A stretch of 36,803 bases of DNA from Salinivirgaceae bacterium (GTDB lineage Bacteria > Bacteroidota > Bacteroidia > Bacteroidales > SZUA-534), in the NCBI GenBank assembly GCA_016284875.1, contig JAEEPS010000025.1, forward strand, positions 1 through 36,803, read 5' to 3'. Position 1 is the first letter of the stretch, and every line of letters begins with the position of its first letter. The position numbers and the translations under genes were made by a program. The notes under the pieces are model-generated. The model saw nothing but the letters and a program-made list of their open reading frames with translations, searched no databases and was not told the origin of the DNA. Of the stretch, positions 23,936 through 31,302 are shown piece after piece.

Positions 23936-24880
23936 TTATAAGACGATAAAACCGCATTTATCCATCTCTTCAAATATGGCAGTTGATATTTTTCTGGCGT
24001 CATCGTGCGAGTTGAACAATGGTTTTGTCTTTTCGTTGAGTACGTAAAATTTGGTTATAATATCCTGATAACCAAGCCTTCCCAATGCCCATATGATTGA
24101 ACTTATATGTGGCAGTCCAAATAACGAATCATAGTCATGGAACCGAACCTGTTGGCCTAATTCAATAGCAATAGTCTTTGATAGGATGAAAAATGCTTCA
24201 CGTTCAGTCAGTGGTAAGTTTTGGCGGGCGCAAAGATGTATAAGTTCGTGCATTTCAAGGCGTGAACGGTCAATGGGAGTTTCCGCAGGCAAGCACAGAC
24301 GGACTGGGAAATATCGATAGTCGTTGGCAAGTTGGTCCTGATTTTCAATTACAAACTCAATGGGCGCATAGTGAGTGAGGAGTTTCGCCGCCTCAAAATC
24401 GTGATGCAACTCCCACACGGTTTCAACGGCTTTCAGATACATCGGGTCGAAGTGTTCATCCAAATACTTGAGCACAAACACGCGGTCGGTTTTGACTTCA
24501 GTGTCGAGGAAGGCATAGATGGTTTTCTTTTGCTCAATTTCAGCCAGATAAGGCAACCGAACTTGCAGTTCTTTGCGGGCGGCTTGTTTCTTGCCACTTT
24601 TGGGGTTAAGAAAATCTTTCAGCACTTCGTCGGCGGGGCGGTATTTGGGCTGCGGCTTGATGTCGTAATCGTGTCCGATTTGCTGTTCTTCCCAATCAAG
24701 ACTGTCAAAAATGCGAGTGATGGCATAAGGCGTTTCCTGATTTCGCAACGTTTCTTTGTCGGTGTCAGACAATGCGCTAACCATTGCGCGGAGGATTTTC
24801 TTCTCAATGTCTTGATTTGCCAAAAACATAATCCTCTCAATAGGTTGGAGAGATTCCAGATGTTCAAAATTCTGTTCCAT
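23936..24880 (-). CDS. Conserved-looking hypothetical protein, mostly helical
   Basis: A 314-residue soluble protein with no signal peptide or membrane segment. I do not recognise a family. The chain is Leu/Glu/Lys-rich and looks helical, with charged stretches such as RPADEVLKDFLNPKSGKKQAARKELQVRLPYL and a helix-rich C-terminal half (SIIWALGRLGYQDIITKFYVLNEKT). HEAT-like or ARM-like repeats are possible but not shown. The ATG is preceded by a candidate promoter (24907-24937) and two palindromes (24953-24985). It lies upstream of clpC on the same strand with a 132-base gap, so it may be independent. Confidence 0.7.
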   Translation of the reverse strand: MEQNFEHLESLQPIERIMFLANQDIEKKILRAMVSALSDTDKETLRNQETPYAITRIFDSLDWEEQQIGHDYDIKPQPKYRPADEVLKDFLNPKSGKKQAARKELQVRLPYLAEIEQKKTIYAFLDTEVKTDRVFVLKYLDEHFDPMYLKAVETVWELHHDFEAAKLLTHYAPIEFVIENQDQLANDYRYFPVRLCLPAETPIDRSRLEMHELIHLCARQNLPLTEREAFFILSKTIAIELGQQVRFHDYDSLFGLPHISSIIWALGRLGYQDIITKFYVLNEKTKPLFNSHDDARKISTAIFEEMDKCGFIVL

Positions 24881-24906
24881 TATTACGTGTATTATGAATT
24901 AGGCCG

Positions 24907-24937
24907 CAATAATATAGCATAAATTTTGAATGCCGAA
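24907..24937 (-). promoter_or_regulatory. Candidate promoter of the hypothetical gene at 23936-24880
   Basis: On the minus strand TTCG (24937-24934), a 19-base spacer and TATTATTG (24914-24907, seven of eight). The -33 match is weak, so this is tentative. The palindrome pair lies 16 bases further upstream. Confidence 0.28.
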
Positions 24938-24952
24938 ACTGTGCAGAACAAA

Positions 24953-24985
24953 GTGCAAATTGCACGATGGTATTTGCAATTTGCA
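24953..24985. promoter_or_regulatory. Two TGCAA-TTGCA palindromes 21 bases apart
   Basis: GTGCAAATTGCAC (24953-24965) and TGCAATTTGCA (24975-24985) are palindromes sharing the same half-site TGCAA. Their centres are 21 bases apart, two helical turns, which places them on the same DNA face. The position just upstream of the candidate -33 box would suit a dimeric activator or cooperative repressor. Confidence 0.5.
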
Positions 24986-25004
24986 TTGATTATATGTCTG
25001 TAAA

Positions 25005-25862
25005 TTAATAAATTTTGATATTGTGTTGGACGATAAACTCCTTACATACATCTGCGACGTTTTTAATGAAATCGTCGCTTCTCATACAAAAATGATTGGT
25101 GTGTAATAATAAACGATACTTATTGTCTTTTGAAACAGAAATATGCCGATGAATATACTCTGATATGTTCCCTCTCTTCTCGTCGTATGGTGTATCAATG
25201 AATTTTTGATTGAAATATTTTTCTATTTCAATGTGATACAAATCGTAATAATGATAACAAGCAAGTATAATTATTGGAAATTCCTGAAAGAAAGGTTTTC
25301 TTAAGATACCATTTTTATCAAAAAGTCTGTTTTTTATTGATTCTGCTGTTTTAGGGTCATAGTCGGCGCCACTCATAGGCTTGCAATTGCAACTCAATTC
25401 TGTAAAAAAGCAATAATCGTAAAAATTCAGCAGTTTACCATCCCCTACTTGCAATTCTGTAGGAAGCAAATGGTTTATAAACTTTTGATAAGCAAAATAT
25501 GTTGAGTTCGTTTTATGAATATCTTTGCTTGCTTGTCCTCGGAATTTTTGTCCATTGTATGGGGCAATTGGATTATATTTTTTCGAGAAGTCAGTATCAC
25601 TAAACCAACTTTCAACATCATCTCTGGTTTTGTCGTTTTCCATATTATCTATCCATCTACCAAAGTTTTCCTTGATTTCAATTTGTAGTTTCTTGGTTGG
25701 GCGATAACGGCTTACATGGTCATTGAAATCTATGCCATTTTCTTTTCCTATGATTAATATTTTGGCATTAGGATTACCACAGCCTATGAAATCATCATAA
25801 GGGTAATTGCTTTGATAATTATCTAACAATTCTTTAAATCTTGGCGGATATTCTACTTTCAT
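25005..25862 (-). CDS. Hypothetical protein with uracil-DNA-glycosylase-like N-terminal motif
   Basis: A 285-residue soluble protein. FIGCGNPNAKILIIGKENGIDF resembles the first motif of the uracil-DNA glycosylase superfamily (GNPxAKxLxVGExPG), and LLLHTNHFCMRS near the C-terminus occupies the place of the second motif, but neither matches well enough for a firm assignment. The codon use is clearly more AT-rich than neighbouring housekeeping genes (many AAT, TTT, ATT), which suggests recent acquisition. I chose the ATG at 25862; a TTG at 25880 opens the frame earlier but would sit close to the predicted -7 box. A 19-base palindrome lies in the promoter, so self-regulation is possible. Function not established. 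Confidence 0.65.
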   Translation of the reverse strand: MKVEYPPRFKELLDNYQSNYPYDDFIGCGNPNAKILIIGKENGIDFNDHVSRYRPTKKLQIEIKENFGRWIDNMENDKTRDDVESWFSDTDFSKKYNPIAPYNGQKFRGQASKDIHKTNSTYFAYQKFINHLLPTELQVGDGKLLNFYDYCFFTELSCNCKPMSGADYDPKTAESIKNRLFDKNGILRKPFFQEFPIIILACYHYYDLYHIEIEKYFNQKFIDTPYDEKRGNISEYIHRHISVSKDNKYRLLLHTNHFCMRSDDFIKNVADVCKEFIVQHNIKIY

Positions 25863-25887
25863 AACGCTATTTATTTTCAATTCTGTT

Positions 25888-25913
25888 CAAAAGTAATGAT
25901 TTCCTAAATCATT
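25888..25913 (-). promoter_or_regulatory. -7 box with abutting palindromic operator
   Basis: On the minus strand a perfect -7 box TACTTTTG covers 25895-25888. Touching it on the upstream side is the palindrome AATGATTT-CCT-AAATCATT (25895-25913), which would lie in the -33/-7 spacer. No good -33 TTTG is seen, so the promoter may need activation or the spacing is unusual. Confidence 0.45.
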
Positions 25914-25995
25914 TGTTAGAAATCCGGCGAAAACCAGTCCAATCTACGTATAAAAATGCTTTAGATTAACCCTGTCTCGTTTCTCAATAAAATTG

Positions 25996-26003
25996 TATAT
26001 TTA
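25996..26003 (+). promoter_or_regulatory. Candidate -7 box of the toxin-antitoxin pair
   Basis: TATATTTA matches seven of eight bases of TAnnTTTG and lies 18 bases before the antitoxin ATG. A -33 element is not clear. Confidence 0.3.
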
Positions 26004-26021
26004 CACTCGAAAAAGTTGATT

Positions 26022-26282
26022 ATGTCGCGGGAACAAATCATAGAAAAGCACAAAAACTTGTTTTGGTACACACCTGAATCAGAAAAACAGAATATCAGTG
26101 ATTCATTGCTTGTTGAGCGCATTCTTAACGACGGTACTCTTGACGACTTTCGCGAACTTGTTGACACTTTGGGCGGTAAGCGAGTTGCCCAAGTTTTCTT
26201 TTCCGCTCAAGGTCGTCAAAAGAGCAACTACTATCCCGAGATTTATCATTTCTTCTCACTGATTCTGAAAAAATATGCATAG
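26022..26282 (+). CDS. Small DUF6922-like protein, probable antitoxin
   Basis: An 86-residue protein. The pattern NLFWYTPES, then LLVERILNDGTLDDFRELVDTLG, then KRVAQVFF resembles the small DUF6922-type proteins (LFWD..., ERVLEYGDLEDW...) that occur directly upstream of AbiEii-type nucleotidyltransferase toxins. Its gene overlaps the toxin gene by 8 bases, which argues for one translation unit with the antitoxin made first. I chose the ATG at 26022; a TTG two codons earlier is also in frame. Antitoxin function is inferred from position and family, not seen directly. Confidence 0.7.
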   Translation: MSREQIIEKHKNLFWYTPESEKQNISDSLLVERILNDGTLDDFRELVDTLGGKRVAQVFFSAQGRQKSNYYPEIYHFFSLILKKYA

Positions 26283-26898
26283 AGAGATACTGAATGACAA
26301 ACAAATACAATTGCTTCCGCTGATGGCTCAATTTCAGCGTGAATACTATCTGGTTGGCGGCACAGCCATTGCTCTACACATTGGTCACCGTCGGTCAATC
26401 GATTTTGATTTGTTCAAGCCTTCAACCATCAATCATAAACGAAATCTCGACAAACTCGATGCTTCTAATTTCAGCCACATTGTAACACGCCGTGTTGCCG
26501 AGCAAATGAATTTGATAATCAACGATGTAAAGGTTACTTTTTTTCAATATCCTTTTCCGATTGAGCCAATAGTTAAGTTCGACAAAACTTTCCGTTTGCC
26601 GCCATTAATTCAACTTGCGGCTATGAAGGCCTACGCATTGGGACGCCGTTCAAAATGGAAAGATTATGTTGACCTTTACTTCTTGTTGCACAACCATTTC
26701 ACAATAGCCGATATTACAACTTGTGCCACCCAAATTTTCGGCGAATTATATTCAGAAAAAATGTTCCGAGCCCAACTCTGCTTTTTTGATGACATCGATT
26801 ATACAGAATCTGTTGATTATATGATTCCCAATCCACCAACAGACGACGAAATCAAACAAACGCTCACTAATATTTCATTAGAAGGCGTTAATTATTAA
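26275..26898 (+). CDS. AbiEii/AbiGii-type nucleotidyltransferase toxin
   Basis: A 207-residue protein of the AbiEii toxin family (polymerase-beta-like nucleotidyltransferases; characterised members modify tRNA acceptor ends or other targets and arrest growth). The catalytic signature YYLVGGTAIALHIGHRRSIDFDLF places Gly28-Gly29 and the metal-binding Asp43 and Asp45 as expected. A second landmark, KAYALGRRSKWKDYVDLYFLL, is the conserved Lys/Asp helix region. It is shorter than the original AbiEii but normal for this subgroup. It overlaps the small upstream gene by 8 bases. The pair lies alone between two unrelated regions and may serve in phage defence or stabilisation of the locus. Confidence 0.88.
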   Translation: MHREILNDKQIQLLPLMAQFQREYYLVGGTAIALHIGHRRSIDFDLFKPSTINHKRNLDKLDASNFSHIVTRRVAEQMNLIINDVKVTFFQYPFPIEPIVKFDKTFRLPPLIQLAAMKAYALGRRSKWKDYVDLYFLLHNHFTIADITTCATQIFGELYSEKMFRAQLCFFDDIDYTESVDYMIPNPPTDDEIKQTLTNISLEGVNY

Positions 26899-26982
26899 CG
26901 ATATAAATAAGCAAGTTACTTGTGTACGAACGAATAAACCGAAGGTTCTTCTCATTGCCTGTCAGTGAAAAAAACTTGCGTA

Positions 26983-27010
26983 AATCCGTTCAATCTGCGT
27001 CATCTGTGTT
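26983..27010. repeat. AATCCG-CAATCTGCGT word, similar to one at 25922-25949
   Basis: AATCCGTTCAATCTGCGTC here resembles AATCCG...CCAATCTACGTA at 25922-25950 (CAATCTRCGT core). The two lie on either side of the toxin-antitoxin pair in the same orientation. The similarity is short and could be chance. It has the look of dispersed intergenic words seen in Bacteroidetes, which I cannot verify here. Confidence 0.35.
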
Positions 27011-27030
27011 CCATTAAAATCGCCTTTCAA

Positions 27031-27063
27031 TTATCAACAATCGCGCCTTTTTTCTGTTGATAA
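27031..27063. promoter_or_regulatory. 8-base inverted repeat in the gyrA upstream region
   Basis: TTATCAAC (27031-27038) and GTTGATAA (27056-27063) are exact reverse complements separated by 17 bases, about 100 bases before gyrA. There is no T-tract directly after it on the plus strand. An imperfect -7 box TACTTTTA lies at 27113-27120. A supercoiling-responsive promoter is plausible but not shown. Confidence 0.35.
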
Positions 27064-27164
27064 AACATCGTTTTTGAAGCGCGTTTAAGGCGGTTGGTTG
27101 GCTTGAAAATTGTACTTTTAGGCACTTGAAAAATTAGACGAAATTATCAAAAAGTATAATATAA

Positions 27165-29690
27165 ATGATTGACGGACAAAGAATTATCAAAATCAATATC
27201 GAAGAGGAGATGAAATCTTCGTATATTGATTATTCAATGTCGGTGATTGTGGCACGCGCCCTTCCCGACGTGCGCGACGGACTCAAACCAGTACACCGTA
27301 GGGTGCTCTTCGGCATGAACGGTTTGGGCAATACATCGAGTGCACCATATAAAAAATCGGCCAGAATCGTAGGTGAGGTGATGGGTAAGTTCCACCCGCA
27401 CGGCGACTCATCAATTTACGGCACGCTTGTGCGTATGGCGCAGAATTGGGCTATGCGTTACACACTGGTTGATGGTCAGGGTAACTTCGGCTCAATCGAC
27501 GGTGACAACCCTGCAGCCATGCGTTACACCGAGGCGCGCATGACGAAGATTTCGGAAGAGATTCTTGCTGATATCGACAAAGATACGGTGGATATGACGA
27601 TGAACTTCGACGAGACCATTCCCGAGCCAACCGTCATGCCAACCAAAATTCCTAACCTGCTGGTCAACGGTGCGTCGGGTATTGCTGTGGGTATGGCTAC
27701 TAACATGCCAACACACAACCTTAGCGAAGTGGTTGACGGCTTGTGCGCCACAATCGACAACCCAGAAATCACTGTTGATGAGTTGCTGCACTTCATTAAG
27801 GGCCCCGATTTCCCGACAGGCGGCATAATCTATGGTTTCCAGGGAATACGCGATGCCTACGAGACTGGCCGCGGCCGCATTGTTCTGCGTGGCAAGGCCG
27901 AGATTGAGAGCGCCGAGAACGGAAAATCACGCATTGTGATTACAGAAATTCCGTACAACGTGAACAAGGCCGAAATGATTAAGCACACGGCCGATTTGGT
28001 TAAGGAAGGTAAGATTGACGGTATCACCAATCTGAACGATGAATCGGACCGCGAGGGTATGCGCATTGTTTACGATTTGCGCAAAGATGTCGTTCCATCG
28101 GTGGTTCTCAATAAGTTATACAAATTCACCGAGTTGCAGTCGTCGTTCAGCGTGAACAACGTTGCATTGGTGGATGGGCGTCCTTACACGCTCACACTCA
28201 AAGAGTTACTATCTCACTTCATCGACCACCGCCACGATGTGGTTGTACGTCGCACGAAGTTCGACCTTCGCAAGGCCGAGGAACGCGCCCATATACTTGA
28301 GGGATTGATAATTGCTGTCGATAATATCGATGAGGTTATTGCCATTATCCGCGCATCGAAAAATGCCGATGAAGCGCGTCAAAGTTTGATTAACAGATTT
28401 GCCCTGACCGAGATTCAGGCCAACGCCATTGTTGAAATGAGATTGCGCCAACTCACAGGACTGGAGCAAGAGAAGTTGCGTGCCGAGTACGACAATATCT
28501 GCAAACTGATTGAGCACTTGAAAGCCTTGTTGGAGAGCCGCGAACTTCGTATGCAACTCATCAAGGACGAACTCATTGAGATGAAGCAGAAATACGGCGA
28601 CGCACGCCGCACCGAGATTGTTCCTGACGAGGGCGAGTTCAATCCAGAAGATTTCTATGCCGACGAGGACGTGATTATCACCATATCGCATTTGGGCTAC
28701 ATCAAACGCACTGCTTTGAGCGAGTTCAAGACACAAGGCCGCGGCGGTATCGGCTCAAAGGGCAGCAACACCCGCGACGAGGATTTCATCGAGCACATGT
28801 ACAATGCCAACATGCACAGCACAATGCTCTTCTTCACGCAGATGGGCCGCTGTTTCTGGCTCAAGGTCTATGAGATTCCCGAAGGCACACGCACATCGAA
28901 AGGCCGCGCCATTCAGAACCTTCTGCAAATCGACCCGAACGACCGTGTGATGGCATATATTAATGTGAAGACGCTCACCGACGTCGAATACATCCAGAAC
29001 CATTTTATCATGCTCATTTCGAAACAGGGCATTGTGAAGAAGACCAATCTGGAAGCCTACTCGCGTCCGCGCCAGAATGGTGTGAACGCCATCAACATCC
29101 GCGAGGACGACCAACTGCTGGCTGCAGCGCTCACCGATGGCAAGAACGAGATTATTCTTGGTGTTAAGAGCGGCAAGGCAGTCCGCTTCAACGAGCAGGA
29201 TGTCCGTCCGATGGGCCGTACAGCCACAGGTGTGAAGGGCGTTACGCTCGAAAATGGCGACGAAGTTGTTGGTGTTGTGAACGTGGGCGAGGAGAAGCAG
29301 GATATTCTGGTTGTTTCAGAAAACGGCTTCGGCAAACGTTCCGACCTTGACGACTACCGCATCACCAAACGTGGCGCGAAGGGCGTTAAGACTCTCAATA
29401 TCACCGACAAGACTGGCGACATGGTAGCCATCATGGGTGTGATTGACGATGAGGACCTGATGATTATTACCAAAAATGGTCTGACTATCCGCCAGACGGT
29501 GGCCGAACTGCGTGTGATGGGCCGCGCCACTCAAGGCGTGAAACTCATCAAACTGCGCGCCAACGACGCCATTGCAGCCGTTGAAGTGGTTCCGCACCAG
29601 GATGAGGAAGAAGCCGCTCAAGAAGGTGAAGCGGGCGGTCAAGTCGAAGGTCAGACTGACGGCCAAGCCGAAAATCAGGCAGGCGAATAA
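27165..29690 (+). CDS. gyrA: DNA gyrase subunit A
   Basis: An 841-residue type IIA topoisomerase subunit. The catalytic Tyr121 lies in [10 protein letters not shown] and the quinolone-contact region is [17 protein letters not shown] (Ser82, with Gly86 where E. coli has Asp87). The C-terminal beta-pinwheel carries the GyrA box as QGRGGIG near residue 527, which separates it from ParC. Blades repeat as GVKGVTL, GVKTLNI and GVKLIKL. The tail after about residue 810 is Glu/Gly/Gln-rich and likely disordered. It is a single-gene unit with its own terminator. Confidence 0.97.
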   Translation: MIDGQRIIKINIEEEMKSSYIDYSMSVIVARALPDVRDGLKPVHRRVLFGMNGLGNTSSAPYKKSARIVGEVMGKFHPHGDSSIYGTLVRMAQNWAMRYTLVDGQGNFGSIDGDNPAAMRYTEARMTKISEEILADIDKDTVDMTMNFDETIPEPTVMPTKIPNLLVNGASGIAVGMATNMPTHNLSEVVDGLCATIDNPEITVDELLHFIKGPDFPTGGIIYGFQGIRDAYETGRGRIVLRGKAEIESAENGKSRIVITEIPYNVNKAEMIKHTADLVKEGKIDGITNLNDESDREGMRIVYDLRKDVVPSVVLNKLYKFTELQSSFSVNNVALVDGRPYTLTLKELLSHFIDHRHDVVVRRTKFDLRKAEERAHILEGLIIAVDNIDEVIAIIRASKNADEARQSLINRFALTEIQANAIVEMRLRQLTGLEQEKLRAEYDNICKLIEHLKALLESRELRMQLIKDELIEMKQKYGDARRTEIVPDEGEFNPEDFYADEDVIITISHLGYIKRTALSEFKTQGRGGIGSKGSNTRDEDFIEHMYNANMHSTMLFFTQMGRCFWLKVYEIPEGTRTSKGRAIQNLLQIDPNDRVMAYINVKTLTDVEYIQNHFIMLISKQGIVKKTNLEAYSRPRQNGVNAINIREDDQLLAAALTDGKNEIILGVKSGKAVRFNEQDVRPMGRTATGVKGVTLENGDEVVGVVNVGEEKQDILVVSENGFGKRSDLDDYRITKRGAKGVKTLNITDKTGDMVAIMGVIDDEDLMIITKNGLTIRQTVAELRVMGRATQGVKLIKLRANDAIAAVEVVPHQDEEEAAQEGEAGGQVEGQTDGQAENQAGE

Positions 29691-29714
29691 CATCGCGATA
29701 AGCACATAAAAAAG

Positions 29715-29743
29715 AACGGGTAGGGCGACTTACCCGTTTTTTT
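29715..29743 (+). terminator. Intrinsic terminator after gyrA
   Basis: AACGGGTA and TACCCGTT pair around GGGCGACT and run into seven T. It is 25 bases past the gyrA stop. Confidence 0.85.
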
Positions 29744-29776
29744 ATGGATAATATCGGATTTTTGGTGAATAAAATG

Positions 29777-29806
29777 TTTCAACTATTAAAGTAAGGACTA
29801 TATTTG
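29777..29806 (+). promoter_or_regulatory. Predicted promoter of the TPR gene at 29837
   Basis: A perfect -7 box TATATTTG (29799-29806) with a weaker -33 TTTC (29777-29780, 18-base spacer). It also decides the start: an in-frame TTG at 29804 lies inside the -7 box, so translation must begin at ATG 29837, about 24 bases after the predicted transcript start. Confidence 0.5.
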
Positions 29807-29836
29807 TACCATCAAGAACTAACAAAAAAATCGAAT

Positions 29837-31012
29837 ATGAAACGTTTTGGATTTATGTTAACAATGGTTGCCTTCAGCGCTTCTGCTATGGCGCAGGGAA
29901 CCAAAGTCACAAGTGCCACCAGCAATATCAAATACGGACAACTGGATAAGGCAAAAGAGGCTATTGAAGAGGCTATTCTTCACGAAAAGACTAAAGGTCA
30001 GGCAAAAACATGGATGGTTCGCGGTGATGTTTACAAAGCCATTGCCGAAACTAAGAACCCTGAAATGAAGGCTTTGTCGGCAACTCCGACACGTGTCGCT
30101 CTCGACTCGTACAAGAAAGCCATCGCGCTTGACGCAAAAGGCAGTCTGCGCAAGCAAATCAACACCCAACTTTCGCTGATGTCGTTCACAGTTGTCAACG
30201 CCGCTTACGAATTCAACGACAAGAAGGATCTTACTAACGCACTTGACTGCTTCGAGCAATCGCTCTCAATCGATAGCCTGACTGCTCCGGGCAAGGTAGA
30301 CTCTGCAATTGTTTTCAACGCAGGTCTTATTGCCGATCAGGCTAAGAACTACGACAAAGCGCGTTACTACTACAATCGTTGCGTAGATATCCGTTACGGC
30401 GGTTCGCAAGTTTTCGGTCTGCTTGCCATTCTCGACAAGAACCAGGGCGACACAGCAGCCTATTTGGCAACTCTTGAGCGCGGTATGAAGGTTTATCCTG
30501 ACGACTGCAATCCGTTGCTGGTTGAACTCGTAAACCACTATATTACTAACAACCAGTCGGATTTGGCTCTTGAGTATCTTGAGAGAGCCATTAAGGGCGA
30601 ACCAAACAACGCATCATTCTATCAAGCGCAAGGTGCATTGTATGATAAGATTGGCAGACCTGACGAAGCAAAGGTTTCTTACGAGAAGGCTATCGAAATT
30701 AATCCTGATTTTTTCGATCCGTGGTTGAATCGTGGTGTTCAGGAGTACAACAAGGCTGTAGAGATGGCAAAAGCCGCCAACGATATTCCGGCTAATAAGC
30801 CGAAAGAGTATGACGCTGCCATTGCCGCCGCTTTTGAACAGATGAATCTTGCAATTCCTTTCTTTGAAAAGGCTCACAGTGTTAACCCAAGCGACACCTA
30901 CACAATGCAGTGCTTGAAGGAGTGCTATTACAAACTTCGCAGTTCGCATCCAGAGTATAACGACAAGTACAACGATATCAAGGCAAAACTTGAATCGGCC
31001 GAGCAGAAATAA
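29837..31012 (+). CDS. Secreted tetratricopeptide-repeat protein
   Basis: A 391-residue protein with a signal peptide cleaved near AMA/QG (residue 20). TPR-like helices cover most of the chain, with the clearest units at DLALEYLERAIKGEPNNASFYQAQGALY and RPDEAKVSYEKAIEINPDFFDPWLNRG. The last repeat is interrupted by a helix insertion (KAVEMAKAANDIPANKPKEYDAAIA). It is probably a periplasmic scaffold; the partner is unknown. It has its own promoter and terminator, so it is monocistronic. It is distinct from the TPR protein at 12576, which has more regular repeats. Its stop codon abuts two AATTGAT-type heptamers. Confidence 0.87.
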   Translation: MKRFGFMLTMVAFSASAMAQGTKVTSATSNIKYGQLDKAKEAIEEAILHEKTKGQAKTWMVRGDVYKAIAETKNPEMKALSATPTRVALDSYKKAIALDAKGSLRKQINTQLSLMSFTVVNAAYEFNDKKDLTNALDCFEQSLSIDSLTAPGKVDSAIVFNAGLIADQAKNYDKARYYYNRCVDIRYGGSQVFGLLAILDKNQGDTAAYLATLERGMKVYPDDCNPLLVELVNHYITNNQSDLALEYLERAIKGEPNNASFYQAQGALYDKIGRPDEAKVSYEKAIEINPDFFDPWLNRGVQEYNKAVEMAKAANDIPANKPKEYDAAIAAAFEQMNLAIPFFEKAHSVNPSDTYTMQCLKECYYKLRSSHPEYNDKYNDIKAKLESAEQK

Positions 31013-31024
31013 TTGATAATTAAC
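31011..31024 (+). repeat. Two AATTGAT/AATTAAC heptamers at the TPR gene stop codon
   Basis: AATTGAT and AATTAAC follow the T of the TAA stop, in the same phase as the GH10 array. Too short to call alone; listed as part of the stop-codon pattern. Confidence 0.5.
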
Positions 31025-31033
31025 ATGATAGCG

Positions 31034-31064
31034 ACCGCTTCCCGAGTTGGGAGGCGGTTTTTTT
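31034..31064 (+). terminator. Intrinsic terminator after the TPR gene
   Basis: ACCGCTTCCC and GGGAGGCGGT pair (one G-U) around GAGTT, followed by seven T. Confidence 0.88.
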
Positions 31065-31226
31065 GTGACGATTTGTGTTCAAATTGTCTTCATCAAAGGC
31101 GGAATAATTGTATAAGTCCGCTCACAGAATCGTCTTGTTAAAAGCCTTTTTGAAACCAACATAAATAATCTTATGGAAGATTTGTGAGTATTTGCCACTT
31201 TTCTTCTGTTTTTTCATCTATGTGGC

Positions 31227-31234
31227 TATCTTTG
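31227..31234 (+). promoter_or_regulatory. Perfect -7 box upstream of the acidic lipoprotein gene
   Basis: TATCTTTG matches TAnnTTTG exactly. The -33 region is T-rich but has no clear TTTG at the right spacing. The leader would be about 60 bases. Confidence 0.4.
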
Positions 31235-31302
31235 TTGGTTGGAAATTATATAGAAGTTTTTGAGAAGAAATAACGATTTAAAATTAATAATATCAAATTG
31301 CT

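Noticed and set aside
26899..27164. Intergenic 266 bases before gyrA as a possible small RNA or replication origin
   Set aside because: TTATCAACA is one mismatch from a DnaA box but single; no cluster of boxes, no terminator-backed RNA and no conserved structure could be supported.
27405..27425. Gly86 of GyrA at the position of E. coli Asp87, where D87G gives quinolone resistance
   Set aside because: Gly here may well be the normal residue in this lineage; Ser82 is intact. Without relatives to compare it is not evidence of resistance.
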